Shown piece by piece: positions 51,101 to 64,000 of a DNA stretch of 64,000 nt. The DNA is taken from positions 38,851,702 to 38,915,701 of the forward strand of contig OW203762.1 of NCBI GenBank assembly GCA_934045905.1, in the 5' to 3' direction. This DNA is from Leuctra nigra (lineage: Eukaryota > Arthropoda > Insecta > Plecoptera > Leuctridae). The stretch's first letter is position 1. Every line of letters begins with the position of its first letter. A model generated the notes under the pieces. That model saw nothing but the letters and a program-made list of their open reading frames with translations, had not been told where the DNA came from and did not search any database. A program made the translations under genes and the position numbers.

Positions 51101-54100
51101 AAATAGGTTTTTAGAACGAGAAAGCTTTTATACGAGTCCTGGTACCGTCGAATACATAAAACTAACTATTTTTCATCAACTACAAACACTCCTTGATCAG
51201 TGCATTTAGAGTAAACCATTTATCTCGACGTTGTTAGAATAATTCGTATCATTTCCGATTGTGATTCAATAGCTCGGAGTTGAACACGAGTTTCCTCCTC
51301 CGCTAAGAACGGGGTGGTTGCTCTGATAGGAATTGATCGACAGTACCAGGAAATGGATCTACATATCGCGAGTAGTGGCCATATCAGCATCGTGTCTAAT
51401 CGAGTGCATAAACTGCGAGTCAAAGTGGGGGAGGGGGATATGTTTCCTGGCTCCGGAGAATTTATTTAAAACAATCTTTTGAGACCGTATGCGATGCTTG
51501 AGAACTCAAGAAGTGGAATAATGTTACTTCAACAGAGGGTCAAGTCCATCGTAGAAGTGAAGAGGGTGATATTTTCTCAAAGAAATAAAAAAGCTTCCTG
51601 CTTTACAACTTCTGTGTCCTGCAAATGACATGAAATTGTGTTTAAGTTCATTCTAATGACATTCCCAAATCGAATCCCGACGTTCTAATCAACGATTAGA
51701 ACTTGCATTTTGTTTTGTCTTGTCTAAATGAAATAATGAGAGGACGACATTGTAAACTAGTTACGACAGACTAAACAATTAAGAAGCGCTATATGCATGG
51801 CTCGTGAGCACCCCTTCCACCTTCTACACCCCCATCCCACACTCCACACTTCAAGAGTTGCCGAGAAAAGCGCCCCAAGAGAATCTTCAAGCTTGTAGGC
51901 TCAATTAATCATTCGAGAGTTTTTGCGATAGGAACTTGCAGCAAAGTGTTAAAGCTCGGCAAGTGACTCTCTTCGCGTACCAAGTATACACTCTCGATTT
52001 AAAGAAAAACAAGATTAAAAATTCAAATGAGATATGAATTGAGTGAACCTATACACACAAAAACCGAATTGTAAACCAGCTAATTTCCCTAATAGGGTTT
52101 CGCATGCAGCATGTAAAAGCAGCTAATATGAATGATCAATAGGGCGCCGCTCGAGCTGGCACCTGTAGGTACATAATTGAAACATTGTTCCCTCTTTAGC
52201 GCCCACATGACTAGAAGAGCAAGCAAGTTACTGTTACCTCATTGCAAACTTCCTCAACTCAGAGTACCTAAATCCTGTGCTGAAATCTGGGAACATAATT
52301 TGACAAGAAGAATTTTATTCCAGTCGGTTACGAAGTAAAGCGGAATGAGCTCCTTTTCGTCATTTAAGACTCTGATGGAATCTCAAAGAAAACTCTCTTT
52401 TGTCTTAATCGCGTACTTGCTTCTTTTAGCTAGAAGAATGTCGAGAATATTTCTTAAGACGGCTTTATTCAAAAGAAACAACGTGAATATATAGAACAAA
52501 GCTTAATGGATAGAAAGAAAAAAGTTGAAGGAATCTAAGCAGGATTACATAAAGTAAACCAGAAAGAATGGGTAAAGGTTCCTGTTTCCTAACCATAAAC
52601 AACACCGATTGTGCCTCAAGCGGCACGCAATGTTCCGACTAAGCTCAGATGGACGGCCCAAACCAGGAGGATTCATGTTTATTATGTCGATATTTTAACC
52701 CTTTATTAACAGTATTGAGATGCATAACGTCCTGGATTCGTGGAACGAATAAGGTCATTAATCAAAGAGTCAATATGCTTAGAGTATTCGATACTCTAAG
52801 CTAGGTACTCTTGTCGCGCTTTCTTTTTGCTTTTCTCCGATACTAGAGATTACATAAATAACGCATTAGATGTTTATATTTGAATTCCAATCTCAGTTTT
52901 GTTATAATGCCGTATCTGCTCCGTTTTGCCCCCTCAACCTACGACTCAACTGGGTTAGATCAGTTTTACGGTTGTTTAGCTCCTCATTCGTGTATTTCCA
53001 GTTTCTATCTTTTTTATCATGTTTCAGATCTAACTGCCTTTACTATCATAAAAAGAATCTGTCAGAGGCTCCCTTCCGTTACGCTATCCCAACAACATCC
53101 CTCAGGATCCCAACCCCCACTCCCATTTTCATCCTCCATCTTGGCCCATTCCCTTCTGGACCATTAAACCACCAATAAGCAACAACAAAACAGCAAAGAA
53201 CAAGAACAAAAAATCATCGAGAACGAATCGATGTGGTCTAGATTTGGCTTGAGAAGGAACGGATGGGTAAAACACTAGAGAAGAAAGAGAAAGAAAGAAT
53301 TATTGTTGGGAAAAGAATGGATGCATTATTATCCCCTGAAGTTTTAGAAGAAAAGCAAACGCCACTTAGGGTTTGAACTGTCGATGAGACTAGATGTGTA
53401 AACAGCTCCAGTCAATGTTTGAAGAAGTGAAGACGATTAGAGTGTGATACGGTACATCTCGATCTCGAAGACTTGGCTTCTGACTACTCGCGAGTTGCAA
53501 GAAGGGTGTTTATCTAATACATGGGGATGGGGGTGTGAGGGGAAGGGTAAGCGCCGGACCAAGATCAATACAACCCCCCTCCTGTCTGAATACACGTGGG
53601 GTGGTAAAGGGGATGAGGATAGAAAAACACAGATAGACTAGAATCAAGAGAAACAATGAAAAACTTCAGGACTTTCATACATGGAATATTTTTATCGCTG
53701 TTTATATATTTTCAACGAGATAGGTTGGTTTATACGAACAATAAAAGTATTGGAATGTATGACATTCAATCCGTATAGACTCAGTGGAACATTGTTTTGC
53801 GGGTTTGGAATGTTTCACTTAAAAATGGCGAAGCCGAGTAACGGGAAACTCTTAAACCTTGCTTAGACTGCGGGGAATGAAACTCACATTATATAGAGTA
53901 TGCAACCAGGCTCGTAGAAAGAGTTTTAATTTAATTTATGTACACAAAACATTATATACGAGACCGCAACATAATGAGCAGGTTGATATTGTTGACTGAA
54001 TTGATGTTTTAAATTTGCAATTTTACAATTGGTGGCAGGTGTAGGTAGTTACAAAATTTATATAATTTTCAGCTAATAGTTAATGTGTCCGATTTAATGA

Positions 54101-54954
54101 GACAAATAAATGTATTTTTACTCAATTACGTCAGTTAACTTTTTCATATTAAGGTAACATTAAATCTCCAAAAATTACTGTCATCAGTACATGAGAACGC
54201 AATAATTCTGTTAAGGCGCATCTGGAAATCGGAAACGTTGCTTTGACGGGATCAGGGAAATGTTATAAGTTATGTTGCCGGTCTTTGAAACTTTATAAGA
54301 AAATATACCAATGAGTGACCTACATCATTCTCTCTCTATTTACATGTATCACTGCTAAAGAGAAATGTAAGCTTCTCAGGTTGTGTCTTATCTAGATGAA
54401 CGATGGTGGCAATTTCATTTGACGCCAAACGTATTAATTACTTAGTGAGCGGCCACTATAATCCGTCTAATTGATAACTACATCCCACATTAGTAAGTTA
54501 ATTCGACCCGAAATACATTAGCAAACAACAAACTTGTATTATACTACCAATTGAAGGATTGGAAACCACGACTAGTTCACAAGAGGACACTGACTTGCCT
54601 ATAAAATCTAACGGAAACCAATTACTCTGGACGTCAGAAAGCTAAGGAAGAAAGAGAAACATCCTGATTTATAGACGGATTTGTGTCCTGGAAGTCGAAC
54701 TCACGCTCGCTCATAACACTTCCTCACTGTCTGAACACTCCGAGTGGAATCTACGTCGTCGTGAGGTCGGCGATAAACCTCTGCTCTGCCGGACAAGGGC
54801 CAGGCTTTGGGAGGCATTTAACAGACACGCAAATTGGTTTCAGATACAGATTTATTAGAAGGGCTCTTCGAGATATTGTTTATGTGTGATAAGAGGTATC
54901 AATGTAGATTGATTCTGATTCTCACCGAACTTGAAGACATGTAGATCTTCTTGC
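48157..54954. other. Long non-coding stretch
   Basis: No supported gene. Perfect small hairpins occur at 51693-51713 (GTTCTAATC/GATTAGAAC) and 52777-52801 (GCTTAGAGTAT, loop TCG, ATACTCTAAGC). Short frames at 52870-53178 have no recognisable character. Confidence 0.45.
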
Positions 54955-54958
54955 TTAA

Positions 54959-55620
54959 GGTGGCTGTATATCACGTGACTTTTTCAACCAAAATGCTACA
55001 ATTGTTCACTTGGAAGGGTTCAGTTTAGTCCGGTTTGTCCCTCATCAGATAAGTTAGGACACATTTGTTGGAACTAATCTACGCAGAAAAGAACTGCGAA
55101 AATAACATATACTATGATTTTACTTCCTTGCACCTAAATATTATCAAATCAAGACCTGAAGTTGAAGGAAATTCTACGAGTTGCCAAGAACAGCAAACTT
55201 TACTCTAATAAAAGGGCACATATGCATCACAAACCTGACACAATGCTGTCGTCAAAGCATAGACATTTATACTCACTAATGTCTATGGTCAAAGCATGCG
55301 CTCTTTCTTCCTCTTTCCAACGAAATGTTGAGATAATAATTATATCCACTATTATGAATGTAATGTTTAAACGAACAGCACTTGGTTTTGACAGTCTTCA
55401 CACGCGTACGTATACACGAGATTTGTGTTGTTTTTATTATTAAATCACTGCAAAATTAAATAATATTGACTGCAAATATTGATAAGCTCCAGTATGCAGT
55501 GAATTTCCTTCATAAATCACCTTGGATTACTCAACATGAACGATGTAAGGTATGTACTCATAGTTAACTATTTTTTTTGATCGGATGTAAAGAAATCAAG
55601 TCACGTGATATACAGCCACC
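54959..55620. mobile_element. TTAA-flanked MITE, piggyBac-type
   Basis: The element starts GGTGGCTGTATATCACGTGA and ends with the exact reverse complement; 23 bases are identical at each end. TTAA lies immediately outside both ends (54955-54958 and 55621-55624), the target duplication of piggyBac transposases. At 662 bases with no transposase-like ORF it is non-autonomous. Inside is a hairpin CATAGACATT/AATGTCTATG at about 55258-55287. The 93-codon frame it contains (55162-55443) is probably not a gene. Confidence 0.85.
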
Positions 55621-55624
55621 TTAA

Positions 55625-57974
55625 TTGTATTCAAAAGAAGAACATTTGTAAGATTTTTGTACAAATTGGTAGAATTCTCTCAGGGTTTCTGTCTATTTCT
55701 GTAATTGTTATTGTACATTTTATGATACTGGCAACTGTCGCAATGAATAATACATATCGTATTATTTCCATTTTCAGTGGTTTAAGCCACTGTACATGAT
55801 ATCATAGAGTAATGCTATAAAGTTATCCTCGTTATGCGGAAAGTTGACCTATTCAACTGTGACCATTTGAAGTGTCCATTAAAGTAAGACAGCTTAGTAC
55901 AAACAAAGTAGGTAAATAAATGTGTGTTGTTTGACAAATTAATAATCCATTAAATCCACCAATCTAATTTTATAATGTTGATAATATTAAAGTTCAGTCT
56001 CTAAAGAATAGTTCAGTAATAGTTTTAGTTGGGGCCGTCATCAGGATAAGTTGACTTTAATAACACTAATGTAATCAATGTAATTTATTATAATATTATG
56101 TAATACTACGAACATTACCACAAACTTTCAACTCGAGCTTCTTCGGTCAAATTCGCCGGCTCTGCCAGGAATTATGCTAATTTGTAGTATCATTATTGCT
56201 TTTCGCGTGTTCGAAACAAAAAGTTATTTTCATTCAGATATTCCGATGGGAAAGTTTTAATCCCTTTTTGTGCATTTATTTTTTATTTATGATTTTCAGG
56301 AAACTTTAACTCCCGGCGAAGACCATTGTCGCAGCTCCGTGAATAAACAATTAAGTGGAGTGGGGGGCAACGCGGCGCCGTTTTTCATGTTTCTAAAGAA
56401 AACTAGAAACTCGAGGCCAATAAACTAGACTGCCTCTCCGGTGAGGGTGGGTAATAATTTTCGTCTCGCCCGCCTAATTAACTAAGTCCAGTGCCAGGCT
56501 GACCAACCAACGTAACAAACATTCCGACGAAGAGCTCGGGCCATTTCCCGGTTCTTGCGCTCAACCCTTTTTGCTGAGCTATCAGTAAACCTTAGCCGCT
56601 CTGAGTTGAAAACAAGAATGGCCCGCCGCACGACAAAACACAACACAAAGAGGGTGAGCGAGAACGACTTGACTAAAGTTTAAAGCCGGCCGGTAGAGGT
56701 CCGAGAGCAATGTAAGGGCGAGACAATCGAATTAAATTCCCTTGCGTCCTGTTTGCTGCGAATGAAGACCCACGGACAAAAACTTTACCCCTTTGTTCTG
56801 AACCTTTATCCCTTCTTGTTCCTAAAATACAATTCATCTCGTGTACAGTGCACCTCTCGCAAATTCACCGGGCCAAGAGCAAGAGGCTGGGAATCCCCTC
56901 GCGCCGATCTCTCAGTCTAAACAAACACCAAAGGCTTTAAATAGTTTTTCGCGGAGCTCCTTCGTTCGCCCTCCATTGTTTGCCCTTATCCTCTAACGAT
57001 TCATTTGGCTGCATTATCAAATCCACCCCCTTATACACTAAGAACACAAACACCAAAATGTTGCAGAGAGTAGAGATTCGACGCCTGAGGCGTTAGCATC
57101 ACTTATCAATGGAGCCAGATGAACATTTGGTCAAACTAATAGGTTTAGGAGGTAATGTTTACTCAACTATGCATTCTGAAACGTCCACAGAGAAATTTAC
57201 ATTTAAATTGCACTCCTATTTATTTTATCGTCAAACGAGCTAGTTGAATTGCTTTGTGCACGGTTGTGATATCTCTGTATCAGAAATGTATCCAGAACGA
57301 TCTAACATTGAATAGCTGAGTGAATTAATTATAAATTCGGCGTGGCATAAAAAAGCAAATACTCAGGTATTTTGGAGTCTGAAGAATGGTTTGGATGGAA
57401 ATAACACCGTTAAAACAGAGATAAGGATTTGATAACACAACGTCATGTCGGATAGAAGAATACACATTATTATTGTAATTTCTACACGTCATGGGTATTC
57501 AACGTCTTCTGATGGCAAATAATCCTAATTTTGCTGCTGTTTAATGTTGTGATATTACGTTGACTCTAGTACATTATCTCTTTTCAGAATCGGGTATTTT
57601 TACACAATAAGTACTACTTGAAACGCACTGAATTTTTATGGTTCCCTAAAAAATAAAAAAGTAAATCGCTTGATTTCTAATAATTATGTGGTTGATATGA
57701 ACTGGCAGGCAAGAGTAACATGTCCGCTAGAGCGTGTGTCGACGCACGCAACGCCGGGCGCCGCGACGCCAGCACGGCACGATGTTAAGGCGAGATTGCA
57801 GCGCCTCGACGCCGAAACACGGCGACGGGTCACGTGGTGCACTTGGATGTGTACTTTTAACACATTCACACCACTTAGAAGTTTATATTGAACGTACATT
57901 TAAACATGTTTATAGTACGAGAAGACTTTATACGACTATATTGTATGGATCCATACCTCCAATAAGGGTATGTA
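55625..57974. other. Non-coding stretch up to the assembly gap
   Basis: The first part is AT-rich. From about 56330 to 57000 the sequence is more complex and GC-richer, but I could not define an exon. A CpG-dense patch at 57725-57845 precedes the gap and could be part of a promoter or exon interrupted by it. Confidence 0.35.
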
Positions 57975-58174
57975 NNNNNNNNNNNNNNNNNNNNNNNNNN
58001 NNNNNNNNNNNNNNNNNNNNNNNNNNNNNNNNNNNNNNNNNNNNNNNNNNNNNNNNNNNNNNNNNNNNNNNNNNNNNNNNNNNNNNNNNNNNNNNNNNNN
58101 NNNNNNNNNNNNNNNNNNNNNNNNNNNNNNNNNNNNNNNNNNNNNNNNNNNNNNNNNNNNNNNNNNNNNNNNNN
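57975..58174. other. Assembly gap, 200 N
   Basis: Exactly 200 undetermined bases, so the true size is probably unknown. Reading frames that cross it are meaningless. Confidence 0.99.
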
Positions 58175-61100
58175 AATGAATGTCATACATAACTGGACAT
58201 TGTCTTGAATTGATCCCGATATCATCCCATCAAACTCAAACTTCCCTCGCTTAGTTTGTCGATGGGTGGATGTGGTAGAAACTAACTTTCCACCAACTCA
58301 ATCTGTTGAGCTCGTTTCAGGAATATCATGAACCTGTTATGAAGTGTCTGTGATCGCGAGAGACCTCAACACAACGATTATCTCTCGTCATGAGTAAACT
58401 CAACCCTCTCTCTCACGGCCAAAACAACATTGACAACATGTTACAAGAGAAGATGAAACGAGGTCCTGACACCCGTGGGTGTTCGGAACAAGCTGTTACT
58501 GGTCCCACTCCAATCACGTCATCCGCACAGCGGCGGCGTTGACGATGGTGGCGGCGGCGTAGCTTCCACTGAATGAACTTGCGAGCAAGCCGGAAATGTC
58601 GGCGTCGACGCCTCCACCCCGGGGCGTCGGGGCGCGTCGGTTCGGGAGTTGGGGGGGGGGGGGGGTTGAGAGAAGTAGAGGGTACGGGTCAACAGGGATA
58701 CTTGAGCAAAAACTAAACAATGGCAACGTTCACGTGAAGATTGAAGTAAAACTTGTCGGAACTTCCGCGTTGGGGAGAAAGTTGAGTTTTTGATTTCGCG
58801 ATAATATGAGAGCTACGTCATCACTCGGCGGCTCTGGAGGGAAGCTATCTCGAAGATCTTTCTTCAATGTGTATTAGATTTATTTTAGATCAGCCACATA
58901 CTTTTATGAACGAAGAGAAATAAAAACCTGATGAGTTGAGGCTCACATTCTAGTCTGTTTTGAATCATCCTAAATTGAATCAAATTGCTTTACACTCCCA
59001 CCAGTAAAAATGATCAAACGTGCATGATCAGTATAGAATAGCGGCGTAATTGCATTACCGTTCACTGCAGGGAGTGGTTGATATTCCCTTTGAAATCGTC
59101 GTCCCGTAGTTCTGGGGCTGTTTGTGTACTCTCGGCGGAGGAGGGTTGATCAATGCCAGGCAGGATCGAGTTCCATTAGCGCAAGATGATTCCTACCTCT
59201 TAGTCGGCAGGCACTCTGGTGGCCTCCCAAATGGATGCGAATCTTCCAAGTCTACTCTTTGTCTTCGCTGTCCACGGAATTACAAGACACCAGCTGCAGT
59301 AGTGAACTCTAAAGCAATGATTCTCTTTCTCAGGGAATGTGGGGTAGTCTACTAAGTTGGTTTAACAACCTCGAAGAGACGACATGTGAATTCTCGGTTG
59401 GCAACTCTGCATGATCTAACTTGGGAGATCGTTTTCACGTGTCCAATGTTCCAGATGTGGTACACTGCTTCTAACCTACTTATTTTCTTTATTTTCTTCA
59501 AGAACAAAGATAATACAAAATGTATACTAGAGTAAATAAAAGATATTGTACGCTGGTTGAATTCGTTGCTGCTGCGAGATTAATTTATTAGGAGAAATGT
59601 ATAACATGAATTGCAGATATTTACATTCTTGATTCAATTTTAGTTTTGTTATACAAAACATTTTCTCTTGGTCATGAATAAATATATTTGCATACATATG
59701 TGTAATACAAAACAGTATTTTGAAGCCTAAGCTATGATTTCATTTTCGAAGTTCAAAGTTAACATTAAAGTTTCGGATGTTGTCTCGTAGTTTCTTTACA
59801 CTTAGAATGAACAATTGCTTACATACTTGGGACATGAAGGTTTCCTCACCTGATATTAACATCTTCTAGCATCATACATAACATGCCATCTTGATGAGAT
59901 GCATTGTTAATGAGTGTGTGCACTTTGATAAGGCAAAATGTCATGCAAATCATAAGTAAGATATGAGTTTTGACATAGATATCCTCATTACAAAACTAAC
60001 TTCACAACTTCTCAGCCCCTCAAAGATAACAGGAAACTAGACAGTAAATAAGACGAAATACGACAGTAATATTCTGACCAATTTGATCCTGAAACTTTAG
60101 TAAAATACTACATGTGAGTCATATAAAGTGTAAGTATAACAAACACCATCTCAAGTTAGCTGCTACGAAGATATGTGTACTCAGTTTCGCAAACGAGCCT
60201 CTTGTCCCAGTAACAAAATAGCGAACATCTCCTTCTCCACAGTGTCTCAATTTCAGGTGACATTGTTTAAGTGGATGTGGTTTCATGTATTTGCAAACCT
60301 CTCTCTCCTCTACCCCCCCCCCCCCCCCCCAACCTCCTCTCGCGCTCTCTTAGTGAGACGTTGTCGCAATGACGTTCACTTCAAGAAGGCTTTACACCGA
60401 GGTTAAGTGAGAGTAAAGTCTTAGCAAGGAACCTCTTAGACGTTATTCCCTGTAGAACATTCGTGGTTGGTGTGTAGCTTAGAGCTTAGACAACAAGCCT
60501 TGGTCTTCGACAGTACTGAAGACATTGCGGAGAACAAACCGCAAGCGCGATTCACACTCTACTCAAGTACTATCTTATTCTGTGTTCAACAATGTTCGGC
60601 TGTTTATTGTCGAAATGGGTGGGGGTTGTGGGGGGTGGGAGTGGGTTGGAATAGCAAAGCTGGTTCATATTACGTGCAAAGCAAAGAACGAAATTACATT
60701 TCATATTATTTACAGCCCCCCGAGGGATGAAAATGTTCTCTTTTAACAGAAATTCCTTTGTGGAATTAAAACTCAATTTTACTTTGAATATATATTCCAC
60801 GCAAAAGCATTAAACAAGTATTTTTTTGAAATAAAAAATGACAACTGTAGAATCTTAGAAGAAAATAAAGCTTTAAAATTCGAATCCTAACTTCTTAATA
60901 AGTTGGAAAATAAGTGATACTTTACTTTGACTTAGATAAGTTCTAGCTCATTACAACCTTCGTTAACATTGTAAGTCGGTATTTTGAAAAGTTATGTAAG
61001 TATTTAGAAGTTTATTCTCAAGGGATGCACAGAATATTAAAATAAACCAAGTATTTGTAATCTGTAGTAATTTAATTATTCTCGCGGGAAAACCATTAAA

Positions 61101-61940
61101 CTCGTATCATCGAGAAGAGTTCATTCCTTTACGGGGATTGAGTCATCTCCGTTTACCAGAACAGAATTAATATATAAAATAACGCACACAAATACGTAGC
61201 TAAACACGTAATGCTTCACTGAGTTTCGAGCATAGGTATACCATATTAGCGTCAAATAAACATTTGTCACGTCGTAAATCATTTCCAGTAAATGTGAATA
61301 AAACATTAACGATCCAATGTCACCATTTTGTAATATTTTGGTAACACAATGCAGTGAACCGATAAGTTTTCTAGCTCATCTTCCGTCAGGTTATGGTTCC
61401 ACTGCACTTCAACTTCATCCAGAACAGTGCTACTCCATCGCAGTTGCTCCCCAGGTAAAGCTGTATAGCCCGAGCAGCTAAGTCTATCATAAATGAGCAA
61501 CTTTGTGCAGCGCCTACCATGCAATTACTCTGCAGAGGGGCGTCGAGACGACCAGCGCCGCGCCGCCACAAACTATATACATGTATAAGCCAGTCTCTCG
61601 AGCCAGAAAGCTCATCGTAATGTGGCCAATATGCTAATCGGGTCCCGAGTCGGGAATTTCACTCTCCCTCAGGAACGTCCCAAGCGCCACTTTATTCCTC
61701 CAGTAAGTTCATAGTTTTACTGAAAAACCCCCGAGTAGATAAAAACCTAGACGCCGAAAAGAAAACTTGTCACATCAACTTAAGTGTGTCTTTAAACGTC
61801 GGAAGAATCTTTTCTTTTTCTTACTTCTTTGTGTCGTTGACGATTTAAAAATGGACCAAAGTTTTCGGTCCATCACATTTTTCATCTATAATCATGTTTC
61901 TCCTTTTATCCGTCGTATCGTCTCAAAGTCTATAGGCTAT
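58175..61940. other. Non-coding stretch after the gap
   Basis: No supported gene. It contains G15 (58651-58665) beside a CpG-rich patch at 58520-58650, and C18 (60313-60330). Short frames at 59122-59355 and 60467-60730 show no known domain. Confidence 0.45.
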
Positions 61941-62053
61941 TATTTGCTCCGCTAATATTATCGTGATCCATCAAACTTCGCTCTATCTCTGCTAATCCTA
62001 TGTGGTCTCTAGTCGCTCTCTCTCGATCTCGTGCGCTGTCCGACCCTCTCCAG

Positions 62054-62179
62054 CAGACGATGAACCGCTTATTGAACATCTAAAGACGCGAAGACAGCAG
62101 AGGAGGGTGGGGGAGATGCTCACAAGTGATGGCTTGCCAATCGTTACAGCATCCGTCCAAAGACAAGATGAGAACAGAC
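62054..62179 (+). CDS. Candidate internal coding exon of an unrecognised gene
   Basis: The frame is open across the region. The exon would encode DDEPLIEHLKTRRQQRRVGE then MLTSDGLPIVTASVQRQDEN, which is protein-like, unlike most frames here. A CTAAT branch-point word (61992-61996) and a pyrimidine-rich tract precede tandem acceptors CAGCAG, with exon start 62054 or 62057. The donor is AGAC|GTATGT (GT at 62180-62181). Both ends are phase 1, so the 126-base exon (or 123 with the second acceptor) is symmetric and skippable. I do not recognise the protein. No partner exon was found in the window, so the gene would have long introns. Chance remains possible. Confidence 0.4.
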
Positions 62180-64000
62180 GTATGTGAAATTCATTCAACA
62201 TTAAACCTGATATTATAATGTCTGATGGTTGATATTCGCAGAGGTAGTCTACTCGCTTATCAGACTATATTTAAATGAGATTGATAAAGCATAACTGAGA
62301 TGTGGCAATTGTTTGATTGAACTCTAAAACCCTTCTATTAACAAAACGCTGCAATTTAATTATGTACAGTATGGACAACTTCTAAATATTTTGAAAAAGT
62401 GAGCATACCTACGTAATTTGCTTTCCTAGTTACAAAAATAATGTTTAATATTCTAGGATAGCACACTAATAAATAAGTTCCACCATACCTAGATAAGCTC
62501 ATTTTAAGTACATGCTGATACCCTACCCCACGTGTGTGTAGTTAATAATTACATCCCAGCCTCTATACTAAAACCGTATTAAATCCATCTTGCTTTGATC
62601 TCGCGGAAAGCTTATCATGCGTCCAAACATTCATCAGTCAATCCCAGCGCGTCTATGACTGACTAAACAGCTACCCCTTTCACCGTCATCGCATCCCTTA
62701 GCTTAGCCCCATCCGACGTTCATCCATAATTCATCTAAGATTCAACCCCTTTGCCTGAGTTGAAAGAAGCCAACATCTTGATGTGATTAATGGGAGGAGT
62801 AATCAACCGTCATGGTGTTTCCATAATTAATTTCGATTTATCTTTCTGGCTCGATGATTTGTTTTAAGTCTGATCCCTGTGAATAACTTTGGATGAGTGA
62901 TCACTCTTTATTCACCTCTTTGTTATATTTGTTACCCCCGGTGTGTTCTGCACTGCAGGTTGCATACACGAGCGAGCTAATTGGGCTGTCAGGACTGCTC
63001 CCGGTCCTATTATACATTTTTTTGTGTTCTCGCGAAACGTCACGAACAGTGTATCCACATTTCTGTTTTGTCTATTACCGGGGATCGCCGGAGGCTAGCT
63101 ACAGCATGTCAAACACATAGAGTTATCAAACGAAAACCCCTTGTTTTACATTTTATTCAATTATTTTAGTAACATTATTCCCCCGCAACATTCAAAACCG
63201 CCTTAAGTGAAAAAGATAACTTTAATCAGGTTGAAATTTTGTTCGCTTTCTCGTTTTGTTTTTGGCGAAAATAGCCAGCGGAGAGATGGTAATGTAAAAC
63301 AATTTCACCGTGAGGGATTAGGTATAAGGAGAACGTATCGGTTCTTGCTTGATACGATAAATAATTCCTTTGTAGCTATGATTGTTATTCCAAAAGCAAA
63401 AGTGAACTACCATTTTATCCGTTAAAAATATTTCCACCGAATCTGGCCGTAGCTTCTAAAACTATCCAATGATGATGTGAAATTAACCAGATGATCGATA
63501 CACGGTATTATGTAAAAGTATTCGCGGAATTTCTTCGTGATGCGAGAGAGGGAGAGATAGAGAGGGGGGAGTCTGGAGTCGGTATGTATTGATAAATCAT
63601 CCGGCGGCTTCGCGTACACCTGAAATTCTCTCCCCCTTTTTGTGATTTCATATCGGAAATCTCTTCTCGACGCCGAAGTAAGGTATTTCCGCTTGACGGC
63701 GATGCGCATCTCGTCTAGATGATCAGACCTGTAGCCAGAATTATGTATTCCAACGCTATCTATAGTCATATCACCTGGGGCGTAAATATTCTCTGCTCGG
63801 AGAGCTCAACTCTGCAAGTTTCTCGCAGAACCGGAGCTTCTAGCTATTCATTCATCACGAGGTACAACACACTCAGTCGACAAGCTCCTACATTTTAATT
63901 ACGCTCCGTCTTAAAAGCCAATAAAGTTTCCCCTATCCCCGTTCCATCCCCTCTCCTTCGTCTACCCACCCACGCTGTTGCAAGGAAGAACTCTCGAAAA
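62180..64000. other. Non-coding stretch to the window end
   Basis: No supported gene. A 115-codon minus-strand frame (63422-63769) has mixed composition but no recognisable motif or splice context. The final 250 bases are GC-richer and unassigned. Confidence 0.4.

Noticed and set aside
57734..58225. Frames crossing the N gap
   Set aside because: The sequence is undetermined there, so the open frame is meaningless.
63422..63769. 115-codon minus-strand frame
   Set aside because: Mixed composition but no recognisable family, and no splice sites that would make it an exon.

Overview
The window looks like a contig segment from an arthropod, most likely insect, nuclear genome. Coding exons are short and have GT/AG boundaries. 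The DNA is AT-rich, microsatellites and small transposons are common, and there is one 200-base assembly gap (57975-58174). The only genes I can identify with confidence are two tandem, same-strand peptidoglycan recognition protein (PGRP) genes in the first 8.2 kb. I cannot name the species.

Region 1 (1-1503) holds the 3' part of a membrane PGRP gene: a transmembrane exon and two exons that together make one PGRP domain. Its 5' exons lie before the window. Region 2 (1566-2848) is a young DNA transposon-like element with 200-base terminal inverted repeats that read as identical, flanked by TA, with a tRNA-like sequence inside. Region 3 (about 3009-4517) is a repeat block. It starts with five copies of a 118-base unit, each carrying a CRE, an ETS-like and a YY1-like motif in fixed order. 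Degenerate copies follow, and the block ends in a hairpin plus CTAG that recurs at 39 kb.

Region 4 (4998-8211) is a complete second PGRP gene of four exons encoding 384 residues. It has a cytoplasmic exon with the RHIM-like motif of IMD-pathway receptors, a transmembrane exon and a two-exon PGRP domain. A perfect NF-kappaB decamer lies 189 bases before its start codon. Both PGRP domains lack two of the zinc ligands of amidase PGRPs, so both are inferred to be receptors of the PGRP-LC type rather than enzymes. All introns I can phase are phase 1, which makes the ectodomain cassettes interchangeable by splicing.

Region 5 (8.2-64 kb) is almost entirely non-coding as far as I can read it: intergenic or very long intron. 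It holds microsatellites, many G or C homopolymer runs, a TTAA-flanked piggyBac-like MITE (54959-55620), several fold-back elements, tRNA-derived fragments, a motif cluster at 15.4 kb that may be regulatory, and one candidate coding exon at 62054-62179 whose parent gene I do not recognise.
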